Both the position numbers and the translations under genes were made by a program. Shown here one piece after another: positions 1-11,697 of a stretch of 64,000 bases of DNA. The DNA comes from Pseudeuparius sepicola (lineage: Eukaryota > Arthropoda > Insecta > Coleoptera > Anthribidae). Under the pieces are notes generated by a model, which was given only the letters and a program-made list of their open reading frames with translations, did not search any database and was not told the origin of the DNA. Location: the NCBI GenBank assembly GCA_963920635.1, contig OY987299.1, forward strand, positions 30,086,901 through 30,150,900, read 5' to 3'. Numbering within the stretch: the stretch's first letter is position 1; the number at the start of each line of letters is the position of its first letter.

Positions 1-399
1 ACTACAACTCATTTTAATAATAATTTCAAACGTCATGGAAACACTTTCATTTTGGTATTTTGTTAAAATCAGCCACTTGCGCCAGCGTCTATGGGGCGGA
101 CTCAGGCAAATTTTGTTTCGGTGTTGTGAAAGGGACAGTGAAGGTTTTCGGAACGTTCAAAAGGGTTAAACTTTGGGCAGTGAAAATATTCGCGGGTTTT
201 GTTCGTTTCATGAGTTTTACCGTTATCTGTGTTGTTCTTGTTCGTGTTATTAGTAGTTAACCATTGTGCAAATGGGCTCGTTACTGACCTGGGCTTATGA
301 CCCGGTTGCATTTTTTGCTGCATTAATGCCAACTTAGGATGGTGAAATTACCATTTGACAGTCCCAGTAAGGACTTCTTAAAATAATTTTACTATAGAG
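1..399. mobile_element. Non-autonomous DNA transposon, copy 1 (cut by window edge)
   Basis: Nearly identical over about 400 bp to 25900-26300 and, inverted and shortened, to 63508-63700. The right end (GACTTCTTAAAATAATTTTA, then CTATAGA) is shared with copy 2, after which the flanks diverge, so this is a true element end. The left part, including the opposite terminus seen in copy 2 (CCCCGATTACTGTAAGAAGT), lies outside the window. The ORFs in it do not resemble a transposase. Confidence 0.75.
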
Positions 400-1312
400 C
401 GATCGTCAAAGTCAAGCAACGCCGCGCGTTAGACGGGTGATCCCTTATTATTCTTTTCTTGCCTAATAAAACTTTTTTTTTCCGATTTCAAAAAAATATA
501 TAATACCTATGTACCTCGGCACTGAAGTTCTTTTTATGACTCATGTGGAATTTAGTTGCCGAGGCCTCTGGCCGAACTTTATTTTCACCCTTATAAAGCA
601 CTTTAGCTAGTGGTGATCTTTTACCAATATCTCGTGAAGTATTGAAGCTAAAAAAACTTCATAAGGGAAAGTTGTAGAGAATGTAATAATGTACACATAA
701 CAAAAAAAATGGACACAAGAAAAAAAATGCAAAAAAAATGTTTGCAAAACCACCCCTATTGCGGGGTTCGTAACACGACTTCGATGGTGATTTTTTGGGG
801 TTATACTCAGAACGCTACCCACAACCAACCCTGAAAATATCTATCTACCTATCAAGAATTTTTTTTTCTCCATGTATAATTTTCTTGGACTATCTGTGAA
901 ATGATAATTTTATTAATATTTTATTTGTATTAATCCTTTTAGTACAAAATGAATGTCATAAAATTAAATAGAATTTAGCGTTTAGTTTAGTGTCTAACAA
1001 AAATTGATTAACATTTTCAAAAAAGTAGTGAAGCAATGCAATTGTTAAAAAATTTGGCATACAGAAAAAACAATCAAATATCATTGTTTTGTCATGTAAT
1101 TTCTACTTTGTAGACATTTTGTAAATTCAAAATATCATAAATAAAAGTTAACTCTTCGTTATGAAAAGAATAAATTTCTAAGTAACTAAATAAAAAAATC
1201 TACATCATCCTTAGCGTCAGGTGAAGATCCGCCTCAGAAACAGTATGGAGTGGTCGATCAGTACAAGGTGATCATTCGCAAAATCTAATTTATTAAGTTC
1301 ATATCTTCTTAC
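400..1312. other. AT-rich intronic/flanking sequence
   Basis: Between transposon copy 1 and the third transporter exon. No coding signal, RNA gene or recognisable repeat was found. It should be intron sequence of the transporter gene because the gene continues leftwards. Confidence 0.4.
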
Positions 1313-4300
1313 CAACAGTTAAAATGGCAGCTACTTTACTGATCCCTGTTAAAGCTTCCAATGCCAAAGCCGGTGCATATAAAACTACACCCATGTACAG
1401 AGTCATTTGCAAACTATACGAAAGAGACGCCGCCAGTCTGGCAAATTTACCAAATCTCCTTTCCAAGTACTGAAAATATAATCACCAATTAACTACATAA
1501 ACAGCTTATTAACAAGCTGTTTACCTCATATGCACTAGTTGCCTGAAGTTTGAAGAATACTGGAAGGTATAAATAGGCAGCTACTGGAGTAAAGATGCCA
1601 TACGAAAGGTTGATAATAATGAATTGAAAACCGTATGTATAATTTTCACTAGATACTCCTAAAAGCGTAATTGCTGACATAAATGACGCCATAAGTGAAA
1701 AAGCTACTGGCGCTATGGCCATGTTTTTATCGGCCAGAAGGTATTCCTGAAAATAAAATTTCGGAAATTAGTACAAAAAAGCAAAAAAGGCTTTGTTTCG
1801 CAAACTTTCATCGAGAAGGGCAAGAAAATAAACGGTCTGTTTGTCAATAAGCAACTTATTAAAATATAGTTTGCCGGCGTATGGGAAATTATTTTCGGTA
1901 ATAGTTACATGCTGAAGCTGAATCGTTTAAAGGTATAAGTAGAGCGAGACAATCAACTGTTTCTACTTTGTTATGCCTTCATCAGCCGCCCATAACCCAA
2001 TACAAAAGGAAAGGCCTATAACCCAATACCCAGGAACGATTTATGGCGTAAGTTAATCTTTAACCAGATGTAGCCGGTTTATACCAAAAACCTTAAACTT
2101 TCATTGGTGTTGGTTTCTGACAGAGTTAACGAGATGGCGTTGGTATATATCTTACCGGCTACTGCTGGTTAAAGGTTAACTTAAGCCATGAATCGTTCCT
2201 GGATATTTTGAAATGGGTTATGGCCGGCTGATGATGACATAACAAGCTAGAAACAGTAGACTGTCTCGGTCTACCCCCCTTTGAACGATTAACGTTCACC
2301 GTGTAACCACGATACACTTCCCCACGGTATGTCATTGCGCATCTTGTGACGTCAGTTGCGAGTCAGAATTTAAATTGCTCCAAATGTTTTACACAGCAAT
2401 ATATACTTTTATGGGTTTTTGCTTATTTCAAACGTTTTAAATGTTGTTAAAAATATGTAGATTATATTACTAGATAAATGAATGAAGATTCTTTTGATAA
2501 AAAACACATTTAATTTGGTAATTATTATAATTTTACAAATAATTTGTTTTCTTTGCGTTTTAGCTAATTAATTAATGCACACAAGCCTCGACACAAGCAC
2601 AACCTGCACAACTTACGCTAAGTTTATAGTTAAACAACAAACAAAACAACATAATAAATAGTGAGTAAAATAGGAATCAAATAATGATTCCCTTTATTTT
2701 AACCATAACAAGGCTAATTTTTTATTGCACATTCTATTTTATTTGCTGTATAAACCAGGCATAAACTCTGTTGAGTCCCGTATTTTTAATGCTCTGTTCT
2801 ATAAATATTCTGTTTCCTTACCAGATTATTGTCCTTGGGAAATCTATAATACTTAATTTTTCCGTTCCCTTACAGTTTCTATTATTATTTGGACATACTC
2901 GGCATTTTTGGCTTATTTCAAAGCACTGTCGAGCTGGACTGACGATCAGTCAGTTGTTTACACTTTTTTCTTGCCACATTAAACTGTAAACTATAAAAAA
3001 TCGTAAAACTCAACCGAAGACACCATGCATTATTTACAATTCGTGATTCGCAACTGACGTAGATGCGCAAAGTTGCCTTGTTTTCGGATTCGTTAGTGAC
3101 ATACCATGGGTAAGTGTGTATCGTGCCGTGTAACCATGCAGTCCATTGAATCCACGATTGGATGCAGGTTCACTCTGTCACAGTTACCGAAACCGAAAGT
3201 AATTTGTCCCATAAAGCGTTAAATTAAAGTATATTTTATTGGATATTTGGGGACGTTAATTATCATCTCATTGTATATTTTCTTAGCTAAAAACTTATTA
3301 TACAAATTACATATACCTATACATAAGTGGCATTATTTTCTGTTTTAAATTGAATTTAAGTGTGAAACATTCTTGCGATTGAATAAATAGTTGGATATTT
3401 TTCTTCGGACACGATCATTTTTAAAAAATTAGGTATTTCCTCAGAGAAATAATTGGTTATTTCTCTGAGGGTATTCCTCGTTTGAGACTCATTGATAATT
3501 TTTAAAATATTATCTTGGTCTTGATGGAACAAAAGTCTATCTCTGGACGCTGACAGAACTTCCGGTATAGTCAGTTTAAATTACGATTGGGCGCATCTCG
3601 CAAAGTTGGTAGAGGAGTGAAAATTAGCCCAATACTATCCTTTTAAATATTTAATTAAAAAATTGTATTTTTTTATTAAATTGACTCCAGCTTACTTAAA
3701 ATCATTAAAAAAATTATGTGTTTTACTAAAAAGTGAATATTAGGAAGTCCCACCTCTGCCGGCGGGGGTGAAATTTTGATTATTTTATATTTTTACCAAA
3801 AAATAATTTCACGTGAAAGTTAAGTTTCCGTTTCATTTACATTTTGTTTAAATCCTGTAAGAAAAATATTGCTTATTATTAGGAAATAATATAATCCGTA
3901 GCGCGTTCGAAAATAGGTGAGTAAGTATTACCCGGGAGAATCGGTCAACTTTGTCTTTTGTCAAGTAGAATAAGACACGGAATTTTATTTTTGGACGCGC
4001 TTCTGCGATTTTTAATATTCATTAATAACAACCAAAGCTAAGAAAGTTAATGAATTGACTCTGATAATACGCCCCCACACAGGTACAACTGGAGAATTTG
4101 AACTATATACTCTTTTTTGCGCACCTGAAGAAATACTGAATCTTATAAAATGCTCTTGTAAAAAATAATTGTACTTAAAGATGCAAATGATCAACCCAAA
4201 AAAATACGTTGCACGGAAATGTGCGAATGCGAAGGTGATCCAGAATTTTGTTCAAAGTCTAGAACAGATGAAAAAATCATATATAGTGACTTTGACGATG

Positions 4301-5348
4301 CACTTGACAGCAATTCCGTCGACGAGTAATGATTCAGTCCATTTATTTGTAAAATGCAAAAACCTTTTAACATAATAATTGTTTTGTTAAAAACTATACA
4401 AATATACAGTGTGTTCCCGGATTGTTTGGACGACTCTTGTAAATGACAAAAAAATTCCATTTCAAATTTTACCTTTTGGGAGCCCTGTTTGGTTTGAAAG
4501 TAATTTGATACATTTGATACATAATTGTACTTTCAAAAAATCATGTAGATATGCCTTGGAAATTTTGAAAAACTAATTTTTCATACCAGCGTGTTCTTTT
4601 TGTTCGCACCTACCCAGTTTTTCATCATGCACAAATTTCATCTTTCATTTTGACCTGAAAGCTACAGAAAGGGCACCTTTCTTAAAAAAGTGGAAAAAAG
4701 TAAAAAAAGTAGGCCTAAACTTTTGAAATTTTGCAAACCTTCTCAGTTTTTTATTTTAAACAAGTTTCCTTAATATCATTTTGTCGTAAAACCTACATAA
4801 AGGGCACTTTATTAGTGTGAAAAATTAGTTTTCAAAATTTCCAAGGCATACATGATTTTTTGAAGGTAAAATTATGTCACAAATTAGTTCAAACCAAGCA
4901 GGGCTGAACCCCAAAAGGAGAAATTTGAACTCGAAATGTTTATTATTTACATTTCATTTTCAAACAATTCGGGGACATTTTGTTTTATAAGGGTTATTTA
5001 AGGGTAGTTTTCTCCCTTCGGCCACCTCTGAGAGGTACGCCCCATCGTGATTCGTAATCTACATATTTTTTCAAGAATTTTGATATTGCCATAGCTTACC
5101 CTAATAGGGTAAGCTGTAAGCTGTGATATTGCTTCACAAAATTGCACACGCAGTAACAATTTAAAGCTGACTCGCTAATAAGGAAAATTACAAAAATCAC
5201 AACAATACCTAAAATCACCGCTCACCTGCATAGTTTTCTGTCTTCCACCTGAGAATCTGTAATATATTCCTATACCCGATGAGGTTAGTAAAACTATAGC
5301 CACTACCACATAATCCCAGGCCCCAAATAGTGGCTGTTGAACTGTCAT
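1313..5348 (-). CDS. SLC5-family sodium-coupled transporter, N-terminal exons (partial gene)
   Basis: Three coding exons read right to left: 5226-5348, 1525-1746 and 1313-1469. The start codon (5348-5346) opens [20 protein letters not shown], the short extracellular N-terminus and first membrane helix of sodium:solute symporters. Exon 1 ends in GGRQKTMQ; exon 2 continues [20 protein letters not shown] and later [17 protein letters not shown]; exon 3 reads [20 protein letters not shown]. These are the conserved helix 1-4 blocks of the sodium-dependent multivitamin / sodium-coupled monocarboxylate branch of SLC5, which moves small organic anions across the plasma membrane with Na+. All junctions follow GT-AG, and exon 3 ends in phase 1 after TVG. 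The remaining exons lie left of the window. About 134 codons are visible of a family usually near 550-650 residues. The 3.5-kb intron 1 is filled with inverted-repeat elements. The exact substrate cannot be told from this part. Confidence 0.88.
1926..2289. mobile_element. Inverted-repeat (MITE-like) element in transporter intron 1
   Basis: The left arm, with ATCGTTTAAAGG, GAGCGAGACAATCAACTGTT and CATCAGCCG, returns inverted on the right (CGGCTGATGATGACATAA, AACAGTAGACTGTCTCGGTC, CCTTTGAACGATT). Arms are about 150 bp and imperfect. No ORF and no clear target duplication. Confidence 0.6.
2296..3140. mobile_element. MITE-like element with roughly 100-bp terminal inverted repeats
   Basis: The left end (CCGTGTAACCACGATACAC, ACGGTATGTCATTGCGCATC, GACGTCAGTTGCGAGTC) is matched inverted at about 3030-3140 (GATTCGCAACTGACGTAGAT, GTGACATACCATGGGTAAGT, TATCGTGCCGTGTAACC). 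The right arm carries an extra block of about 20 bases. The interior is AT-rich without coding signal. Confidence 0.65.
3440..3469. repeat. Micro-palindrome insertion (CTCAGAGAAATAA arms)
   Basis: A 30-bp palindrome with arms CTCAGAGAAATAA / TTATTTCTCTGAG. It is flanked by GGTATTTC (left) and GGTATTCC (right), an 8-bp repeat with one mismatch. The same arm, truncated on one side, appears at 7569-7592 inside the Harbinger transposase remnant. Confidence 0.65.
4405..4982. mobile_element. Foldback element in transporter intron 1
   Basis: Left-arm blocks TTTCAAATTTTACCTTTTGG, TCATGTAGATATGCCTTGG and TTTTGAAAAACTAATTTTTC reappear inverted at 4815-4980 (GAAAAATTAGTTTTCAAAAT, CCAAGGCATACATGATTTTT, CCAAAAGGAGAAATTTGAA). 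Outer ends are GTGTTCCCGGATTGTTTG and CAAACAATTCGGGGACA. No ORF. Confidence 0.65.
5090..5125. repeat. Micro-palindrome insertion with perfect 7-bp duplication
   Basis: A 36-bp unit, CATAGCTTACCC...GTAAGCTGTG, whose ends are inverted copies (CA(T/C)AGCTTAC). It is flanked on both sides by ATATTGC (5083-5089, 5126-5132). Confidence 0.65.
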
Positions 5349-6400
5349 TTTTCATTGGTATTTCTAAAAAAGTGTTTCACATTATATAATATGGAATCAT
5401 TTATTTGTTTAAAGTTCATGGGTTTTATATAAGTTTGAGACAAGGGACAATTATATTTTATTAAACATTATCACACATTGATAATAGAAATCAGGAGATC
5501 TTTTAATCTCATTCACAAACATTTAATTATAGTAGGTCTACAACGTCTACAATAATTGTAAAGGAAAATTCATAATCAAATACGTTTTTACCTGGCCACA
5601 ACTGCACCACGCAACTAATTTTCTGCCAAGTAACCCGCAAATAAAGTTACTGAAACGACTTTAACCCAGCTTTATTCCATTCTGAGTAGGTATTAGGTAT
5701 AGATCAAAGTCTATATAGATGGTATAGAAGTATTCTGTTATCAACTTCTAAATAATTTTACTCAGTCGAAACACATGGCGCCATAAAGAATCCATCCTTG
5801 ATATCGATTATAATGAACCCAACCACAACGACGCTTAATTGCCATTACTAACATGTGGTATGTAAATATTTAAATACGTTGCTGATGTTATATTGTTGTA
5901 GTTGGAAGTGTTCTCTTTACTGCTTTTTTATTATCCCTGGTTTGGCTGGTTTACGTACCTACCTACTAGTTCTACCACTATTTTATTTTCTATGTATGTA
6001 AGAGCGTAAGATGCCTAGACAGTAGCCAAAGGGCAGTGTGAATAAAAAATAAGTGTTTACTTTAAGATGTAAGTTATAGCATAAGAACATTCTTATTAGA
6101 TTCAGCTATAAGTTTAAGAACATTCTTTAAGTAGGTACATTCTTTGTGAATAATATTTTGCTTATATTATGTACTTATAAGCTTATACTTAAAAATTTAA
6201 GTTTAAACTAACAAAAGTAAACATCTGTTTAAATATCATTGAAATAATTAAAAAAAAAAACTTTGTAAAAAGCGGCCGTATTTAATATTTTTGTCAACAG
6301 ATTTTTCATTTCATTTAGTTATTACCTATTAGCAGACACACGTTTGTAAAATACTTAATTGATACAAATGAATTACGAGTAGGTACGTCAGTGAATCTCT
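5349..6400. other. 5' flank of the transporter gene
   Basis: AT-rich sequence upstream of the transporter start codon; the 5'UTR and promoter presumably lie here. No TATA box or initiator could be singled out. Towards 6000-6400 it merges into the Harbinger-related region. Confidence 0.3.
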
Positions 6401-6429
6401 TGACTCCAAGAAGTCCGTGAAGAACAATG

Positions 6430-7060
6430 TGGCAATTTGCGCTTTAAAGAGGCTTTATCTAATCACAAAGTGTTATTTGATAAATCGCAGTTGCCATTAA
6501 TTAGAAAAAAGAAGGAAACTTCCTTAATTAAAATACACTAATCATACCAAACAATTTATGGCAAAAGTATAACGGTAAAACAATTAAAAAAAAAATCAAA
6601 ATATGAAAAACGAATTAAAGAAGAAAACCGATAGGAAGGCAACTGGAAATAAAAAAAATATTTGAAATATTGGGAAAAATTTTTTGGACATTATAGATAG
6701 GTAGAATACCCAGGAATTTTATTTGAGTTATAGATAAAGATGACAAAAACCCAACATTGCTTACAATTCCTGGAGCGGCGACAATGGGATTGAAGCCATT
6801 GGAAAATGTTGTAGAAATGCAAAAACCAGCGGAAATATGCCATATTTTAGTCAGACCTCCTCCTCCTCCTCCTGATCATATTACACCATTAAAACAAAAA
6901 AAGAAGAAGCTGGAATGGCAAGAAACATAAGGCAAGGCAGATCTACAAAGATTGGTTCTTCTTGAGCAATTAAAAGTTACAACTTACACGCATGCAGATC
7001 GAGCGAGAAAAACTTTTATTGAACGAGCTACCTACGTGAATGTCTACCCGAAACCCAAGA
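6430..7060 (+). pseudogene. Harbinger-associated Myb/SANT-like DNA-binding protein remnant
   Basis: In broken frames the plus strand gives CGNLRFKEALSNHKVLFDKS near 6430, then TVKQLKKK followed by MKNELKKKTDRKATGNKK near 6575-6650, and later ADRARKTFIERATY near 7000. The basic helix pattern fits the Myb/SANT-like (MADF-type) second protein that PIF/Harbinger elements encode divergently from the transposase. The remnant faces the transposase remnant at 7300-8205, as expected. Several stops and frameshifts show it is dead. The assignment is weaker than for the transposase. Confidence 0.45.
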
Positions 7061-7299
7061 TCTTGAAAGTTTAGTTACAGTTTAGGTTTAGATAAAATAT
7101 ACATATACAATAATGTAATATTATTATTAAAATTGTGAAACTTGATATATTTTGTAAGTTACACACCCTGTATATTTTTATTTGTTTCAACAATTTTTTA
7201 ACATTATAATTATAATTGTAGTTGCGGTAAATTAATTTTTTTATTTCTTATCTTATTTGGAGTCCCCTTCTAACATTTTCATCTTCATTTTCTAAATTG

Positions 7300-8205
7300 T
7301 ATACTTCTTCTTCTTCTTCTTCGTCATTTATGGCATCTTCTTCATCGACAGAAACTGGGTCATTTAAATACTTTGATAGGTATATTATGAAGTACACCAC
7401 AACTAATAATAACAGATGCAATTCTGTCTAGTTTTACTCTAACCATATATTGCAATATTGGAAACCTCCTCTTCAGTTGGCCAAAGCACCTTTCGATGAT
7501 GACTCTTTATTTCGTGAAGAGTATGTTAAACGCAATTTCTTCATGAGTTTCGGGATCTGTATGGCGTCGAAATAACTTGGTTATTTCTCTGAGGGCGTCA
7601 CCAACCAAGGACTGATTCCATAACCAGAATCACCTAATAACACCGTAACCGTATTATTATACCGCATATTATTCATTTGGACATAAATTCCAGGATTCTT
7701 TAGTATTCTACTGTCGTGCACTCACCCAGGCCACTGAGCGTCTATGGAAGTGAATTCTTTTATACATGTTGCCTGTACATTTATGCTAAAGTACCTTTTT
7801 CTGTTACAGTATTCGTCTCCATGCTCAGATGGTTTCGGAATTCTTATATGTGTACAATCTATAGCACCAAATGCACAAGAAAACTGGTACTTAGCACTCC
7901 ACTCTTGTTGTGCTTCATCAATAATGTTATTTATAGGAAAACGTAACCAAATACCTATGTAATTTTTGAATTATTGTAGTTAATACAAATTTCACAATTT
8001 TACTCACTGTTGTTCGATGAACGCCTTCATCCTTTCCAACTCCAATTTGAAATACAGGATCGCTTAAAAATCGAGGAAATATATGCATTTTTTGTCTGGA
8101 ATTTAATGCCCCTCCCCTTGTTTCTACAGTGTCTTCAAGGAAATATCCTGCTAACCACTCAACATTAATTCTAGAAAATTTGATATAAATTATAGAAGTC
8201 CTCAT
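7300..8205 (-). pseudogene. PIF/Harbinger (HARBI1-like) transposase remnant
   Basis: Read right to left, broken frames give FPRFLSDPVFQIGVGKDEGV (helix-turn-helix region), EWSAKYQFSCAFGAIDCTHI with RIPKP (first catalytic Asp block), INVQATC with AQWPGSVHDSRILKN (second Asp block), then LLGDSGYG, and finally RVIIERCFGQLKRRFPILQY, the conserved C-terminal Glu block. This is the DDE transposase of PIF/Harbinger elements, which inserts at 3-bp TWA targets. Frames change at several points, a stop replaces a sense codon just before RVIIERC, and a micro-palindrome interrupts the frame at 7569-7592. It is inactive. Confidence 0.85.
7569..7592. repeat. Micro-palindrome insertion inside the Harbinger transposase frame
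   Basis: GAAATAACTTGGTTATTTC plus the tail TCTGAG, flanked by GGCGTC on both sides (7563-7568, 7594-7599). It shares 19 consecutive bases (TTGGTTATTTCTCTGAGGG, including one flank base) with the unit at 3440-3469. On the minus strand it splits the codons of the conserved WLVTPYR region; removing it with one GGCGTC copy restores VTPYR. Confidence 0.65.
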
Positions 8206-8287
8206 CCCGACACTCAGTTCGTTGATATTTTGGACGTCTAATGTTTAGAAATTGAGCCATTTTTAAACGTGTTCCTTGAAATTCTAC

Positions 8288-8315
8288 CAAAGATCATAAT
8301 ATATCATGATCTTTG
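8288..8315. repeat. Micro-palindrome insertion (CAAAGATCAT arms)
   Basis: A 28-bp palindrome beginning CAAAGATCATAA and ending ATGATCTTTG. Flanks are ATTCTAC and GTTCTAC, a 7-bp repeat with one mismatch. Arms resemble the units at 24164, 39694 and 43617. Confidence 0.6.
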
Positions 8316-9150
8316 GTTCTACGCAATACTAATTTTTAAGCTGCATATTAGCAGGCTTGAAAAATTCATAGTTATTACTTAAAAATTGTAGTAAATGCTG
8401 TATTTTATTCACATCTAAATAAGCCTTTACTACAAAAAACAGAACATACTTAAACCAAACAGAAATAAACTTATGAGTTTAAGCACAGAATATCTAGCTA
8501 CGCATATATATTCTGTGGTTTAAGCTATAAGACTTATTATTATTCACAAAAATGTTAACTTTTGCTGCAAAAAAGGTAGTTTAAGTTCATACTACATTTA
8601 TTTTAAATGCTTCGTATTTAGGAAGTGGAAGCACATACATAAATACATAAAGATCGAAAACATTTTTTTTGTTAATAGCAACATCCACTTTCGAAATGAC
8701 ATACCGTAGTCGATTGTTACCCCGGAAGTAACCATTCCAGATATACCTACCTAAGTACCTATTTCTCTCTATCTACCTGCTTGAATAGGAAGACACACCT
8801 AAAGAATAAGAGGAAACTTACTATTTTAAGCTTTCTAAACAACAATACAGTGTGTACCATAAGTCAAATAAAAAATTCTAATTCTAATGGAAAGACCAGA
8901 ATTATTTGGGATTTGGATAGTTATATGGATAGAATCCAATCACACCAGATATCTACATACCCCGAACTCTTTTTGAGAAACTACTACCCAGATTCCATAT
9001 ATCCAGTGATTGTCTCTTTTCTTTTGACACACAGGTGCATCTCAATTGTTTAAAAACGATATGGTGGATGAATAATATGAATAAATCTCAGATTTCAGAG
9101 ATTCAGTAAAATCTTTGAGTCTAAGATTTAACCGGTACGAATTATTCTTC
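8316..9150. other. AT-rich sequence with Harbinger-end candidates
   Basis: Holds the micro-palindrome at 8484. It also has weak inverted similarity to 6130-6235 (TGTGAATAATA and ACTTATAAGCTTA blocks), which might mark ends of the Harbinger-related element. The 90-codon frame at 8781-9053 has no recognisable similarity and is probably chance. Confidence 0.3.
8484..8517. repeat. Micro-palindrome insertion (CACAGAATAT arms), perfect 7-bp duplication
   Basis: A 34-bp unit with arms CACAGAATAT / ATATTCTGTG, flanked by GTTTAAG on both sides (8477-8483, 8518-8524). Same arm family as 12261, 24128 and 43735. Confidence 0.7.
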
Positions 9151-9439
9151 TATAATTGTAGGGAATTAGCTTACATACAGCTTGTACCGTATGTGCGGAT
9201 AGCCATACAACTTGGTCATTTGGTCAATTTAAATTTAATTGAAATTTGGATATTTGGCCTATATTTTTGTACATTTTGAATTGTAAGGAAAATTGCAAAT
9301 TATTTCTGTTTTATACAATTTTCCGGAGTCACCATTTATGAATTGCTTAAACTGCAAAGAAAATAAAAGCAAATTACGTCCCTCGGAAATCCACTACATG
9401 TGATTCTTTTCTTATATTCGATTAAATAGTACGAAATCT

Positions 9440-10025
9440 TCTACAATAATTATTATAGCAGGAGATTAGCTAACATACAGCTTGTCCCATATGCCGGGGT
9501 CGGGATCCTAATACAAGCTTTGGTATAAGAAGAGCTGCATTTTGTACATTTTTTAAATTTGATTTGTTACAAAAATTTCCACGGCTTCCTGTTTTTCTCA
9601 GAAGTCAGCATTTTTGCTTTATTCAGGAATAGGAATGCGAAAGTAAAAAACAGTAAATTTTCCTGTTTCTACATGTCAACTATTATTCATACAGGGTTTT
9701 TTTTGCCCAGAAATTTATTTTTATTTAACATTTGTCATAAAAACAGCTTCTAGATGGAAGGTGTCAACGTCAACTAAAGCTTCTTTTTATTACTGGGATA
9801 AGCTGAATTAATAGCATTTTTGCTTACGGGAGCTTACGGAAATTCGAAAAAAAATTAAGAAATAAAATTAATTTAGAACTTTTTTAGAAATGTATAAAAA
9901 TATAGGTATCTCCCACAGACCAGACTGTGGTATCTCCACACCAAATCAGAAGGTTGCATTAGGATCCGGGCATATGGGACAAGCTGTATGTATGCTAATC
10001 TCCTACAATTATAATTGTAGATTTT
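9440..10025. mobile_element. Foldback element nested in a relative
   Basis: Ends are GCAGGAGATTAGCTAACATA with CAGCTTGTCCCATATGC, and inverted GCATATGGGACAAGCTGTAT with GCTAATCTCCTACAATTATA. Inverted similarity continues towards the centre, about 250 bp per arm. The same terminal motif bounds the host element at 9152-12345. No protein was recognised. Confidence 0.6.
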
Positions 10026-10419
10026 GCACCGATTGATTTTAATTTAAAACTTTTTTCCCCAACATCGAAAATAAGAGTCACAATCATATACCTATACAGA
10101 TAGGCAGAGCTGGGCAAGTAATTAGGCGAAAGTAATTGATCTGTCAATTAATTCCTTTTCATGGAATTGTACTTAGTTGGAATTACTTTTGAAATAGAGA
10201 CAGTAATTGTAATTTATTATCAAGTACTTTTTGGAAAGGAATTGTACTTGTAATTTAAAATCAATTACTTCTGAGAATTGCAATTCCTTTTTAAAATTCC
10301 TTTAATGCAATTACTGTTTCAATTACAATTACTTTTCCAATTACAATTACTTGTCCAATTACAATTACCTACTTTTTCAATTACAATTACTTTTTCAACT
10401 ACAATTACTTACACAATCT

Positions 10420-10694
10420 CCTCTTACGAAGCCTGGATTGATTTTGGAAATATTGCAACGTTTGTTTGGGCCAACCTCGCCAACAAAATGCAATGCAAAA
10501 TAAATGCGTCATCACTGACAAAGTCCGCAATAATTAGAAAAGTTTTTTTAAAATATAATCGTATTCTTCCATCGTCAGCACCAGCCGAGAGACTATTTTC
10601 GTTTGCGACAATTGTGAATGCCCCCAAAAGGCATGCTCTAACTGATAATAATTTTGAAATGTTGGTAATAATGAAAGCTAACAAAATTTCTTAA
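10420..10694 (+). pseudogene. hAT transposase C-terminal dimerisation region (remnant)
   Basis: The frame contains AIIRKVFLKYNRILPSSAPA and ERLFSFATIVNAPKRHALTD, ending NNFEMLVIMKANKIS and stop. This is the hAT C-terminal dimerisation domain, with the SSAPAERLFS and NFE-L-LKAN hallmarks. The upstream part of the open frame (from 10278) is only translated AATTAC subterminal repeat. The RNase H-like catalytic domain is missing, so the element cannot move itself. Confidence 0.82.
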
Positions 10695-10942
10695 CAAAGA
10701 GGCCTGTTTTTTATTTGTCTTATATCTCTTGTAAAGCCCATATAGCACGGCCGTAAGATTTTTTTTGTATACATTTTAAAAGATTTATTTTATTTCTCTA
10801 TTCATGTAGCCGTTTATTTTCAGTTTTATTTTCATAGAAACTGAGCTGTGACTCTGTAAGGCCATTGTGTTTTTAGACATAAGTATTACTATATTATACT
10901 GTTACCTACTGAATATAATTCGTTTTGTTCATTAAAATACCG

Positions 10943-11697
10943 TACAGGGTGGGACAAATTGGACACTTTTAAAGGAAACCCCTGTTTTTAACGGAGATAG
11001 ACGAAAACTGATATCGGTATCTGAAGCTCATTTTGTATGATCAACTTAATGGCGAAAACCGCAAATCTGTATATGTCACCGTTCTTGAGCTTCAGGGTGT
11101 TTTTCGAATATGTGCGTTTTCGAAAAGTGACCGTAACTTTTTTCAGGATGAAAATTTTGTATTTCTGTAAAAACATTTCTAAAGCACTTTTTCGCGTATA
11201 ATCCAATGCAGCTACTACATTTTTTTTCAAGTCAATGGTTTAAGAGTTACTGATGGAAAAAATTTTTTTTTAAATGGAACACCCTGTATATTTTTGCATT
11301 TTTTTAATGAATGGAGCAAAAAATTACCATTCGAAAAATATATAATACTTAATGATTTACTTAAGTAGTTATCAATTACTAATAGCTTTTATGAATTTTT
11401 TCATCAGTAACTCTTAAACCATTGACTTGAAAAAAAATGTAGGAGCAACATTGGATTCTACGTGAAAAAGTGCTTTAGAAATATTTTTACAGAAACACAA
11501 AATTTTCATCCTGAAAAAAGTTACGGCCACTTTTCGAAAACGCACATATTCGAAAAACGCCCTGTAACTCAAGAACGGTGACAGATATCGATTTGCGGTT
11601 TTCGCCATTAAGTTCATCATAAAAATGAGCCTCAGACACCGATATCAGCCTTCGCCTATTTCCCTTTAAAAGTGTCCAATTTGGCCCACCCTGCACA
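10943..11697. mobile_element. Foldback element inserted in the hAT
   Basis: Left end CAGGGTGGGACAAATTGGAC + ACTTTTAAAGG; right end CCTTTAAAAGTGTCCAATTT + GGCCCACCCTG. Arms run about 300 bp inverted (AATGGCGAAAACCGCAAATC against GATTTGCGGTTTTCGCCATT). A partial relative begins at about 13385. Confidence 0.75.

Noticed and set aside
10278..10420. N-terminal Leu/Gln-rich part of the hAT frame
   Set aside because: A translation of AATTAC subterminal repeats, not protein sequence.
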